8,991 nucleotides of DNA from Pseudolabrys sp. (GTDB lineage: Bacteria > Pseudomonadota > Alphaproteobacteria > Rhizobiales > Xanthobacteraceae). This document shows positions 1-6,266 of this stretch, in pieces. The notes under the pieces were generated by a model. The model worked only from the letters and a program-made list of their open reading frames with translations, had not been told where the DNA came from and searched no databases. Both the position numbers and the translations under genes were made by a program. Position 1 is the first letter of the stretch, and each line of letters opens with the position of its first letter. The stretch is from NCBI GenBank assembly GCA_026125925.1, contig JAHCKF010000122.1, positions 1-8,991 on the forward strand. The letters run 5' to 3'.

Positions 1-561
1 CGGCGTCAGCGCGATCGCCTCGGCCTTGAGCAGGCACACCGCCATCATCAGCCGCTCGGTGTTGCCGCTGCCGACCGGGATGTGACAAAGGCCGAGCTTG
101 GCGAAGGCATCGAGGGCCGCGCCGGCAACGAAGGGCCCGGCGCCGTAGGTCGAAATCATGCGCGAGCCGGGACCGATGCCGCAGGCCGCATAGCTGCGCG
201 CCGAAGTCGTCACCCAGTTCTGTACGTCCTGCGCCGTCAGCGGAATGTAGCTTGGCACGCCGGTGGTGCCGCTGGTCGAATAGATGCGGGCAACCCTGTC
301 CATGGGCACGGCGAGATGCGTGCCGATCGGCTGATCGTCGGTGCGCGTGGCGCGCAATTCGTCCTTCTCGGTGGTCGGCAGTTGCGCGATATCGGCGAGG
401 CCGCCGGCCTGTTCCGGTGTTTCGATGCCGGCGCGGCCGAGCTTCTCGCAATAGAACGGCGAGTGCGTGAACAGGTATTTGAGCTGCTTGCGATAGGCGA
501 CGTCGTCGAGGCGGATTTGCTCGGCCCAGGGCAGCGTTTCGACATTCGGTTCGAGGATCAT
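1..561 (-). CDS. Phenylacetate-CoA ligase-like AMP-forming acyl-CoA ligase (partial, N-terminal 187 residues)
   Basis: This is the N-terminal part of an adenylate-forming CoA ligase, which would activate a carboxylic acid with ATP to an acyl-AMP and then to an acyl-CoA thioester in the cytoplasm. The frame stays open to the window edge, so the C-terminal half is missing. The best marker is the phosphate-binding A3 motif STSGTTGVP at residues 95-103, followed by the short PaaK-type spacing. The opening (PWAEQIRLDD, then YLFTHSPFYCEKL around 29-41) resembles the start of phenylacetate-CoA ligase (PaaK) proteins, where an aromatic helix precedes 'SPFY'. The ATG at 561 lies 8 bases after the stop of the upstream lyase gene. 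An in-frame GTG at 567 is an alternative start, and the A/G-rich end of the lyase gene (AAGAAGAAA) could serve as ribosome binding site for either. It is very probably co-transcribed with the lyase. The substrate cannot be told, because the family includes aromatic and non-aromatic acid ligases. Family call is fairly sure; substrate is unknown. Confidence 0.82.
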   Translation of the reverse strand, partial: MILEPNVETLPWAEQIRLDDVAYRKQLKYLFTHSPFYCEKLGRAGIETPEQAGGLADIAQLPTTEKDELRATRTDDQPIGTHLAVPMDRVARIYSTSGTTGVPSYIPLTAQDVQNWVTTSARSYAACGIGPGSRMISTYGAGPFVAGAALDAFAKLGLCHIPVGSGNTERLMMAVCLLKAEAIALTP

Positions 562-569
562 CGACACTG

Positions 570-1349
570 TTATTTCTTCTTGTAGGTGATGGCTTCTTCG
601 CCGTGATGCGCCATGAGGAAACCGATCGGCTGTTCCTGCTCCTCGGCAAGGTGGCCGAGCAGACCGGCGGTGCGCGCCAGGAGCGGAATGCCTTTGATGA
701 TGGCGGCGGGGAAATCGAGATCGAGCAGCACCGCGGCGATCGCCATCGACACGTTCATCGGCAAAGGCCGCTGCCAGGCCTGCGCCGCCGCAGCGGGAAA
801 CAGGCGCGCCAGCGCCAGGTAGGTGCCGGCGACGCCTTCGCGTTCGGCGAGTTCGAAGATGCGCTCAGCGCGCGGATCGACAGGGTGATGTACGGGATGG
901 CCGAAGCCGGGCAGCTTGTCGCCGCGCGCCCGCGTCTCCTGGGCGATGGCGAGCACAGCGTCGGCGGCGCCGGCGCCGGCCTTGACGCGCTCCTGCGCCG
1001 TCATGAGGAGGCGGCCGCAGAGTTCGGATGTACCCAGCACCACCGATCCGCAGCCGAGAATACCGGCGGCGACGGCGGCCTGCAGGCAGGCCGGATCGGC
1101 GTCGTAGGTCATCCGTGCGGTCTGTGCGGTCGGTGTGAGGCCGTGCTCGGCGATCGCCACCAGCAGCAAATCGAGGAAAAAGCGCTGTTTTTCGGTCGGC
1201 TCGCGGCCTGTGACCAGCAGGAAGAAGTATTCGCTGAAAGTGAGCCGGCCCATCAGGTCGCGGCACAGATCCTTGCCGCGAACTTCGATGCTTGCGGCAT
1301 CCGAGGTGCAAATGGCGGTGGTGGCCGGGCCTGCCTTGCCGATCAGCAC
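570..1349 (-). CDS. Citrate synthase/citryl-CoA lyase-like protein
   Basis: A 259-residue protein of the citrate synthase superfamily, in the short group often annotated citryl-CoA lyase, which makes or breaks C-C bonds of acyl-CoA esters. Visible marks are the small-domain start SIEVRGKDLCRDLMGRL (20-36), AEHGLTPTAQTARM (67-80, matching the ADHELNAST region), GFGHPVHHPVDPRA (148-161, matching GFGHRVYKxxDPRA), NVSMAIAA (199-206) and LARTAGLLGHLAEE (224-237). By eye alignment H69 and H151 are kept, but the citrate synthase His of 'PLHGGA' is replaced (GSVVLGTSE, 101-109) and the catalytic Asp of 'NVDF' is Ser201. Ordinary citrate synthase activity is therefore doubtful. It is also much shorter than citrate synthase (about 430). 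I chose the GTG at 1349 because GGGAG sits 6 bases upstream and a TAG closes this frame at 1365-1367. A better placed ATG at 1423 is out of frame (see findings). It probably forms an operon with the CoA ligase downstream, transcribed from the promoter near 1477-1455. Confidence 0.82.
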   Translation of the reverse strand: MLIGKAGPATTAICTSDAASIEVRGKDLCRDLMGRLTFSEYFFLLVTGREPTEKQRFFLDLLLVAIAEHGLTPTAQTARMTYDADPACLQAAVAAGILGCGSVVLGTSELCGRLLMTAQERVKAGAGAADAVLAIAQETRARGDKLPGFGHPVHHPVDPRAERIFELAEREGVAGTYLALARLFPAAAAQAWQRPLPMNVSMAIAAVLLDLDFPAAIIKGIPLLARTAGLLGHLAEEQEQPIGFLMAHHGEEAITYKKK

Positions 1350-1423
1350 GAGCAGCTCCCGCGGCTAGCGGCCTTCGCCGTGATGGCGGATCGCGCGCAA
1401 GGCTGCGCCAGCACCGCTCCCAT
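1343..1423 (-). other. Possible 26-codon leader ORF or mis-framed true start of the lyase
   Basis: The first ATG after the predicted lyase promoter is at 1423. It has a good Shine-Dalgarno (GGGAG at 1431-1435, 7 bases away). It opens a 26-codon frame (begins MGAVLAQPCA) whose TGA at 1345-1343 overlaps the lyase GTG start, so translation could be coupled. Alternatively, one missing base in the C run at 1358-1360 would fuse this frame to the lyase and give a protein of about 284 residues. I cannot decide between these, or exclude chance. Confidence 0.3.
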
Positions 1424-1445
1424 GGTTCCACTCCCTGATCGACTA

Positions 1446-1474
1446 TTTTGTAGGACAATACTGCCGGGCATAAT
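1446..1474 (+). promoter_or_regulatory. Candidate promoter of the GntR regulator
   Basis: CATAAT at 1469-1474 matches the -10 consensus in five of six positions. At 17 bases upstream lies a weak -35, TTTTGT (1446-1451). Transcription would begin near 1481, about 30 bases before the GTG start at 1511. The element faces and overlaps the lyase promoter, so the two polymerases could not occupy the region together. Confidence 0.35.
1448..1458. promoter_or_regulatory. Probable operator for the adjacent GntR/FCD regulator
   Basis: The palindrome TTGT-AGG-ACAA has perfect 4-base arms and GT-N3-AC spacing, as in operators of the FadR/FCD branch of GntR regulators (general form yGTM-N-kAC). It covers the -10 of the lyase promoter and the -35 area of the divergent regulator promoter, an ideal place for repression and autoregulation. 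A second palindrome, GTTG-T-CAAC (1475-1483), is centred 26 bp away over the lyase -35. Binding by the neighbouring regulator is inference. Confidence 0.5.
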
Positions 1475-1482
1475 GTTGTCAA
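1455..1482 (-). promoter_or_regulatory. Sigma-70-like promoter of the lyase-ligase operon
   Basis: On the minus strand a perfect -35 TTGACA (1482-1477) is followed, after 16 bases, by TATTGT (1460-1455), a 4-of-6 match to the -10. Transcription would start near 1448, giving a leader of about 100 bases before the GTG at 1349. Seen by motif only. Confidence 0.5.
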
Positions 1483-1510
1483 CCGGCGCGAAGCACTTTA
1501 TGGATGGTGC

Positions 1511-2215
1511 GTGCTCGATCAGCCCGCCTCAGAGTTGAATGACGACACCAGCAGCGCCAAAGGCCGTGGCACCACGGTCGAGCGCCTGGTCGAGCACCTG
1601 CGCGAGGGCATCCTCTACGGCCGGTATGCCGCCGGTCAGCGGCTGATCGAGGCCGACCTGACGCGGACTTTCGGCGTCAGCCGTGGCCCGCTGCGCGAAG
1701 CGTTTCGGCGGCTCTCCGCCGAGGGGCTGATCGAGAGTATCCCCAACCGCGGCGCGCTGGTGCGGCGGCTGACGCTGAAGGAGACGCGCGAACTGTTCCA
1801 GATCCGCACCGCGCTGGAAATGCTGGCGGCACAACTGGCCGCGGCCAATATCGCGACACCCGGCGTGCGCGCAAAGTTCGAGGCGGCGATCATGCCGATC
1901 TGGAACGATTCGCCGCGCAACGCGCCGCTGGCCTACCTCGACGAGAACAAGCTGTTTCATCAGGCGGTGGTCGATGCCAGCGGCAACGATCAACTGGCGG
2001 CGGTCGGTCGCCAGCTACAATTGCCGCTGATCATGTTCCAGCTCAGCGGCGCGCTGACGCCGGACATCCTGGCCCAGTCCAACGCCGAACATCGCGCGGT
2101 TGCCCAGGCCATCCTCGCCGGCGATGGCGCGGCCGCGGCTGAAGGCATGCGCAAGCATCTCGACCGCGCCAGCCGCTTCTCCGAGCAATTGCCGCCGCAG
2201 GTCTTCCGGCTTTAA
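1511..2215 (+). CDS. GntR-family transcriptional regulator, FCD (FadR) subfamily
   Basis: A 234-residue DNA-binding regulator. A winged helix-turn-helix occupies about residues 20-88: VEHLREGILYGRYAAGQRL, then the recognition part TFGVSRGPLREAFRRLSAEG and the wing GLIESIPNRGALVRRL. An all-helical FCD ligand domain follows from about 92 to 220. D144, H150, H194 and H216 stand where FCD proteins usually hold a metal ion that helps bind a carboxylate effector. The start is a GTG at 1511 with only a weak ribosome site; an in-frame TTG at 1535 is possible, and the nearby ATG at 1539 is out of frame. The gene is divergent from the lyase-ligase pair, and a fitting operator lies between them. The likely role is repression of that operon, released by an organic acid or acyl-CoA related to the pathway. 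A ribokinase follows 38 bases downstream on the same strand. Family call is very sure; target and effector are inferred. Confidence 0.92.
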   Translation: MLDQPASELNDDTSSAKGRGTTVERLVEHLREGILYGRYAAGQRLIEADLTRTFGVSRGPLREAFRRLSAEGLIESIPNRGALVRRLTLKETRELFQIRTALEMLAAQLAAANIATPGVRAKFEAAIMPIWNDSPRNAPLAYLDENKLFHQAVVDASGNDQLAAVGRQLQLPLIMFQLSGALTPDILAQSNAEHRAVAQAILAGDGAAAAEGMRKHLDRASRFSEQLPPQVFRL

Positions 2216-2253
2216 ATCATCGCGGTTGCGGTGTTGGGCGCGGGGCCGGGCGC

Positions 2254-3144
2254 ATGATCGTCGTATTCGGATCGCTCAATGTCGATCTCGTCATGGAGAT
2301 GGACGCTGTGCCCTCGCGCGGCCAGACGGTGCTGGCGCGATCGTCGCGCATCGAGCCGGGCGGCAAGGGCGCCAATCAGGCGCTGGCCGCGCGCCGCGGC
2401 GGCGCCGAGGTCATCATGGTCGGCGCCGTCGGCCGCGATCCGCTCGCTGCCGTCGCCACCGGCAATCTCGAACAGGCCGGCGTGGATATCAGCCGCGTGA
2501 CGGCGGTCGATGCACCGACCGGGTGCGCCTCCATCTGGCTCGAAGCCGACGGCAGCAATCGCATCGCGGTGGCGCTGGGCGCCAATGCCGAGGCCCGGGC
2601 CGGCCAGATCGACGACGATACGCTTGGCGGAGCATCGTCGGTCCTGTTGCAGATGGAGACGCAACCCGAGGAAACCGCGGCGGTGCTCCGCCGCTGCCGG
2701 ACGCTCGGCGTGCGCTCGGTGCTCAACCTCGCACCGGCCGCGCCATTGCCGGACCTCGGCCTCGCCGGTCTGCTGGTCGTCAACGAGGACGAGGCGGAGG
2801 CGCTCGCCGGCTGGGTCGGCTCTCGAGCAGACGCCGCGAGCCTCCGGACGGCGATCGGCTGCGATGTGATCCGGACTTTGGGGGCGAAAGGCTCTGAGGC
2901 CGCAACCGCCGGGGGCGCCTGGACGGTGCCGGCCTTTGCCGCGCGGGTCCGCGACACCACCGCCGCGGGTGATTGCTATGTCGGCATGCTCGCCGCCGCC
3001 CTCGACCGCGGTACGGGCTTGCCTCACGCCATGCGGGAGGCCAGCGCCGCCGCCGCTCTGGCCTGCGAGCGGGCCGGCAGCCAGGCCAGCCTTCCGGCTC
3101 TTGAAGACGTTGCCGTGCGCCTGCGCGACGCCCTGCCACGTTAA
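2254..3144 (+). CDS. rbsK: Ribokinase-family carbohydrate kinase (probable ribokinase)
   Basis: A 296-residue PfkB-family kinase that would phosphorylate ribose, or a similar sugar or nucleoside, with ATP in the cytoplasm. The substrate-binding start GSLNVDLV (6-13) carries N9 and D11, and GGKGANQA (36-43) is the ribokinase-type first PfkB signature. VNEDEAEAL (176-184) holds the N-x-x-E magnesium/phosphate motif, TLGAKGS (208-214) contributes to the nucleotide site, and DTTAAGDCYVG (234-244) is the second signature with catalytic base D240. The C-terminal ACERAGSQASLP stands where ribokinase has 'CTRxGAQxSxP', though the Thr-Arg pair is changed to Glu-Arg. Length matches the family (about 300). 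The ATG at 2254 begins 38 bases after the regulator stop with no clear Shine-Dalgarno, only a G-rich stretch. It could be transcribed with the regulator. No ribose transporter or RbsD is visible, so the substrate is open; rbsK is the closest name by motif. Confidence 0.87.
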   Translation: MIVVFGSLNVDLVMEMDAVPSRGQTVLARSSRIEPGGKGANQALAARRGGAEVIMVGAVGRDPLAAVATGNLEQAGVDISRVTAVDAPTGCASIWLEADGSNRIAVALGANAEARAGQIDDDTLGGASSVLLQMETQPEETAAVLRRCRTLGVRSVLNLAPAAPLPDLGLAGLLVVNEDEAEALAGWVGSRADAASLRTAIGCDVIRTLGAKGSEAATAGGAWTVPAFAARVRDTTAAGDCYVGMLAAALDRGTGLPHAMREASAAAALACERAGSQASLPALEDVAVRLRDALPR

Positions 3145-3153
3145 AGCAGCGCG

Positions 3154-3188
3154 TGAGATTAGTGTCTCAATAAATTGAAATATTGAGA
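3154..3188. repeat. Two overlapping, mutually exclusive inverted repeats between ribokinase and tRNA-Pro
   Basis: TGAGA (3154-3158) can pair with TCTCA (3165-3169) across a 6-base loop. The same middle arm, extended as TCTCAATA (3165-3172), pairs perfectly with TATTGAGA (3181-3188) across 8 bases. Only one hairpin can form at a time. The stretch is AT-rich against the genome and begins 5 bases past the tRNA 3' end. It could help end tRNA or ribokinase transcripts, or be a protein site. The arms are certain; the role is not. Confidence 0.5.
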
Positions 3189-3192
3189 AAAT

Positions 3193-3270
3193 TGGTCGGG
3201 GCGGCGAGATTTGAACTCACGACCCCTAGTCTCCCAGACTAGTGCGCTAACCGGGCTGCGCCACGCCCCG
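3193..3270 (-). tRNA. tRNA-Pro (anticodon GGG)
   Basis: A complete cloverleaf reads on the minus strand. The acceptor arm CGGGGCG (3270-3264) pairs with CGCCCCG (3203-3197), and discriminator A plus an encoded CCA end at 3193. The D arm has GCGC/GCGC around AGCCCGGTTA. The anticodon stem CTAGT/ACTAG encloses the loop CTGGGAG, giving anticodon GGG, which reads proline codons CCC and CCU. The T arm GTGAG/CTCGC holds TTCAAAT. Total 78 bases. It starts 30 bases after the stop of the polysaccharide ligase gene on the same strand, with its own promoter-like elements in that gap. tRNA genes are common integration sites, but I see no integrase or duplicated 3' end in this window. Confidence 0.97.
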
Positions 3271-3285
3271 ACCGGAACGGCGCGG

Positions 3286-3314
3286 ACTATAGGGATGCGC
3301 CTATCGCGGCGCAA
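3286..3314 (-). promoter_or_regulatory. Promoter of tRNA-Pro
   Basis: On the minus strand TTGCGC (3314-3309), exactly 17 bases, then TATAGT (3291-3286, five of six to consensus). The start point would be near 3279, about 9 bases before the mature tRNA. The -35 and part of the spacer lie inside the last codons and stop of the O-antigen ligase gene. Confidence 0.55.
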
Positions 3315-4602
3315 CCGGTGAAGCGCCGAAAGTCCGGGGTGTGGCCATGGCCCTCGTGGCGGCTGCCAGGCCCCAGATGACGCCGAGCTGCAGGAAGAAG
3401 CTGCGCCAGTGGTCGGTGTCGATGATGAAGCCTTCCAGCACCACACCGAGGAAGGTACCGATCGCCGCGATGGCATAACCCTGCCACGGCGTGCGCTTGA
3501 GGGCATTGGCGAAGCCGATCCACAGGGTCGTCAACACCAGCAGCACATAGGCGAAACCGCCCCCCCAGCCATAGACGAGGAAGGCCTGCAGATAGACGTT
3601 GTGCTGCTGCAGGCCGAACACGCGGGCAAACTCGAACGGCCCCATGCCGTTCGGGAACTCGAGCACCGAGCCGATCGCGAGTTCCTGCAGCACGAAGCGG
3701 CCGCCGGTGCCGACGTCGTAGCTCTGGATGAGCTGGGCGCGTGTCGAGAACATGCTGCCGAGCGATGTCGCGGTCAGCAGAAAGACCAGCAGTACGGCCA
3801 GCACGGCGAAGCCGAGCACGCTCATGGTGACGATGCGGGTCCGCACCCGGGCCGTCGGCGCGGTCAGAAAGCTGAGCGCGATGACGATCAGCAGGCCAAC
3901 GGCAAAGTTGAACCAGGCGCCGCGCGAGAAGCTCAGCAGCAGGCCGAACATGATGATGCCGGTGGCGATGAGGCTTGCGAAGTCGATGCGCTGCGTCAGC
4001 ATGCGCTCCGAGGTCATGTCGGCAGGATCAGGAACGGTCCGTAGACGTTCGATCCTTGAATGGCCCATGGCGCGGTCATAGAGCGTGAACATGTCCGAGC
4101 CGGGAAACAGGTGGAAATAGCCGGCGGTGCCGCAGAGCGCCGCGATGATGGCGGCGAGCACATAAGCCTTCCGTATCGTCGCCATGCGCTTCATCGTGTC
4201 GTCGGCGAAGATCAGGGCAAACAGCAGGGCGGCGATCGCCAGATAGACCGAGGTGGCCGCGTATTGCTCGGTCTTTTCGCGGCCGGGCACGTTCAGCAGT
4301 GAAAACAGGCCGAACACGTTCCAGACGATCAGCAGGACGAAGGGGATCAGAAGGATACGATGGAACCGGATGCCGGCCGCCAGGGCGACAATGGCTAGCA
4401 CGCCGACCAGGGCGTCATGCGGCGACGGTTCGATAAAGGCGATGCAGCTCGCCAGCACGGTGATGAACAGGACCGTGGTGAAGAGGCGTTCGCGGAACGA
4501 GGCCTTGACCCGTACCGCGGGCGCGACGACAGCCGCCGGCATCGCATAGGCCGGGCGCGGCGCCATGATCGGGCCCGGCGCCATATCGCGGGCGGTGATC
4601 AA
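3301..4602 (-). CDS. O-antigen ligase/polymerase-like membrane protein, with an apparent local frame scramble
   Basis: A 433-residue polytopic inner-membrane protein of the O-antigen ligase (Wzy/WaaL-like) family, which joins or polymerises lipid-linked sugar chains on the periplasmic side. About ten or eleven hydrophobic segments are visible (e.g. 41-57, 82-103, 115-133, 145-165, 206-248, 256-278, 340-363, 373-393). SFSRGAWFNF (224-233) and QQHNVYLQAFLVYGWGGG (332-349) are typical of the Wzy_C region. Residues 181-195 (HSRIERLRTVPDPAD) look wrong: the family usually reads like G-x-FKD-P-NV-Y/F-GPFL here, and that peptide is encoded in two other frames at 4018-4064 (see findings). The start is a TTG at 4602 overlapping the stop of the upstream transferase by 4 bases (TTGA), which suggests coupled translation. 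ATG at 4584 is an alternative, but without a ribosome site. It forms an operon with the transferase. Whether it acts as ligase or polymerase is unresolved, and activity depends on whether the scramble is real. Confidence 0.85.
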   Translation of the reverse strand: MITARDMAPGPIMAPRPAYAMPAAVVAPAVRVKASFRERLFTTVLFITVLASCIAFIEPSPHDALVGVLAIVALAAGIRFHRILLIPFVLLIVWNVFGLFSLLNVPGREKTEQYAATSVYLAIAALLFALIFADDTMKRMATIRKAYVLAAIIAALCGTAGYFHLFPGSDMFTLYDRAMGHSRIERLRTVPDPADMTSERMLTQRIDFASLIATGIIMFGLLLSFSRGAWFNFAVGLLIVIALSFLTAPTARVRTRIVTMSVLGFAVLAVLLVFLLTATSLGSMFSTRAQLIQSYDVGTGGRFVLQELAIGSVLEFPNGMGPFEFARVFGLQQHNVYLQAFLVYGWGGGFAYVLLVLTTLWIGFANALKRTPWQGYAIAAIGTFLGVVLEGFIIDTDHWRSFFLQLGVIWGLAAATRAMATPRTFGASPVAPR

Positions 4603-6152
4603 TACGCGTTCTCGGTCTTGAGCAGCGAGGTCGGCGTACGCAGCAGGATCGACAGGTCGAGCAGCAGCGACCAGTTCTCGATGTAATAAAGATCGTGCTC
4701 GACACGGGCCTGGATCTTCTCATGCGTATCGGTTTCGCCGCGCCAGCCGTTGATCTGGGCCCAGCCGGTGATGCCCGGCTTGACGCGATGGCGGGCGAAA
4801 TAACCGTCCACCGCGTCGGCATAGAGCTTGGCCTCGGCCTTGGCGTTGACGGCGTGCGGCCGCGGGCCGACCAGCGACAGATTGCCCTTGAACACCACGT
4901 TGAAGAGCTGCGGCAGTTCGTCGATCGAGGTCTTGCGAATGAAGCGGCCGACGCGGGTGACGCGCGGATCGTCTTTGGTGACGAGCTTGGCGGCGGTGGC
5001 ATCGCTCATATCGGTGTACATCGAGCGGAATTTGTAGACCTCGATCAGATCGTTGTTGAAGCCGTAGCGCTTCTGCCGGAAGATCACCGGGCCCTTGCTG
5101 TCGAGCTTGATGGCGATCGCGGTGGCGAGCAGCACCGGCGATAGTGCGATCAGCGCCAGGCCGCCGATGATCTTATCGAACAGCCATTTCATCACGACGT
5201 CCCAATCGGCGATCGGGCGATCGAACACGTCGATCACCGGAATCTTGCCGATGTAGGAGTAGGAGCGCGGGCGGAACTGGAGCTTGTTGGTGTGCGCGGC
5301 GAGGCGAATATCGAGCGGCAGCACCCAAAGCTTCTTGAGCATCTGCAGGATGCGGTTTTCCGCGGTGATCGGCAGGGAAAAGATGACCAGATCGACGCGC
5401 GTGCGGCGGCCGAATTCGACGAGATCGTCGACGGTGCCGAGCTTGGCGAGACCGGCGCATTCGTCGCCGCCGCGATCGCCACGGTCGTCGAACATGCCGA
5501 CCAGTTCGATGCCGGTGTCCTTTTGCCGGCGCAGCTCGGTGACGACGCGCTCGCCCGGCTCGCCGCCGCCGACGATCACCGTGCGGCGCGTGAGGCGGCC
5601 TTCGCGGGTCCAGCGCCGGACGATGTAGTACAGCACCTTGCGCGAAGCGACGAGGGCGAAGAGACCGAGGACGAAATATGAGCTGAGCCAGACGCGCGAG
5701 AACATCTCGCCGGCCTTGAGGAAGAATGAGGCGCCGATGACGATCATGAACACGACCGACCAGGCCGATGCGAGCCGCATATACTGCTTCTCGTGGCCGC
5801 GGAACGCGTGGACCTGGTAGATATCGGCGATCTGGAAGGCGAGCGTCGACAGCGTTGCGACCGTCACGACCGCCGCGAGGTAACGCGGAAACTGTGGCTG
5901 GATCGGTTCGATATAGACGGCGAAGATCGCCAGGCCGACGAGCATGATCAGAAGAAATTCGACAACGCGCACCGTGCCGGCGAGCACGATCGGCGAGATC
6001 GGTGCTGCCATCGGCTTATCGACGATGGCGCGGGCTCTCTCCGACAGCACCCGCGGCGTATGCTCTTTCGAGCCTTCGCGCAGCCGGTCGAGAACAGCCG
6101 CGGCTGCGGCACCTGCCGCGTTGAGGGCGGGACGGGAATCGCTGTCGAGCAT
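4599..6152 (-). CDS. Undecaprenyl-phosphate hexose-1-phosphate transferase (WcaJ/ExoY-type priming enzyme)
   Basis: A 517-residue membrane enzyme that starts polysaccharide repeat synthesis by moving a sugar-1-phosphate (probably glucose or galactose) from its UDP form to undecaprenyl phosphate at the inner membrane. Four N-terminal membrane segments (about 54-80, 91-113, 127-147, 152-175) precede a CoA-binding-like Rossmann domain with [12 protein letters not shown] (192-203). A fifth hydrophobic segment (325-349) leads to the bacterial sugar transferase domain: [11 protein letters not shown] (354-364), KFRSMYTDM (374-382), [12 protein letters not shown] (409-420), [10 protein letters not shown] (425-434) and [19 protein letters not shown] (458-476). 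Such full-length domain order is typical of WcaJ/PssY-like proteins. The ATG at 6152 has no clear Shine-Dalgarno. M48 (near 6011) would give about 470 residues, closer to WcaJ length; the extra N-terminus is Ala-rich and cytoplasmic. It overlaps the O-antigen ligase gene by 4 bases. The sugar specificity cannot be read from the sequence. Confidence 0.93.
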   Translation of the reverse strand: MLDSDSRPALNAAGAAAAAVLDRLREGSKEHTPRVLSERARAIVDKPMAAPISPIVLAGTVRVVEFLLIMLVGLAIFAVYIEPIQPQFPRYLAAVVTVATLSTLAFQIADIYQVHAFRGHEKQYMRLASAWSVVFMIVIGASFFLKAGEMFSRVWLSSYFVLGLFALVASRKVLYYIVRRWTREGRLTRRTVIVGGGEPGERVVTELRRQKDTGIELVGMFDDRGDRGGDECAGLAKLGTVDDLVEFGRRTRVDLVIFSLPITAENRILQMLKKLWVLPLDIRLAAHTNKLQFRPRSYSYIGKIPVIDVFDRPIADWDVVMKWLFDKIIGGLALIALSPVLLATAIAIKLDSKGPVIFRQKRYGFNNDLIEVYKFRSMYTDMSDATAAKLVTKDDPRVTRVGRFIRKTSIDELPQLFNVVFKGNLSLVGPRPHAVNAKAEAKLYADAVDGYFARHRVKPGITGWAQINGWRGETDTHEKIQARVEHDLYYIENWSLLLDLSILLRTPTSLLKTENAY

Positions 6153-6234
6153 TTCTGTTACGCCATACTGAGACGGCCACGACGACAGCCGCCGATCTTC
6201 GTAAATACGCGTAAAGTTCTAGGGAAAGACTCTC

Positions 6235-6260
6235 AAAAAAGGTTTAGCGGGCACCGCAAA
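6235..6260 (-). terminator. Weak candidate rho-independent terminator after the glycosyltransferase gene
   Basis: Reading the minus strand past the TAA at 6267, GCGG (6257-6254), loop TGC and CCGC (6250-6247) form a short stem, extendable by three A-T pairs after one mismatch. A run of six T (6240-6235) follows a few bases later. The stem is short, so read-through into the transferase gene 83 bases further is possible. The rest of the 6153-6266 gap shows no convincing promoter. Confidence 0.33.
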
Positions 6261-6266
6261 ATCGGG

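Noticed and set aside
603..1538. 311-codon plus-strand open frame antisense to the lyase gene
   Set aside because: It mirrors the codon pattern of the well-supported minus-strand lyase, has no family motif and no ribosome site; long antisense frames are expected in high-GC DNA.
2212..3027. 271-codon minus-strand open frame opposite the ribokinase
   Set aside because: Ribokinase signatures on the plus strand are unmistakable; the reverse frame shows no motif.
3193..3270. tRNA-Pro as the attachment site of a genomic island
   Set aside because: No integrase, direct repeat of the tRNA end or change in composition is visible on either side; the polysaccharide genes alone do not show transfer.
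3409..4044. 211-codon plus-strand open frame opposite the O-antigen ligase
   Set aside because: It is highly charged, Gln/His/Glu-rich and typical of the complement of membrane-protein codons.
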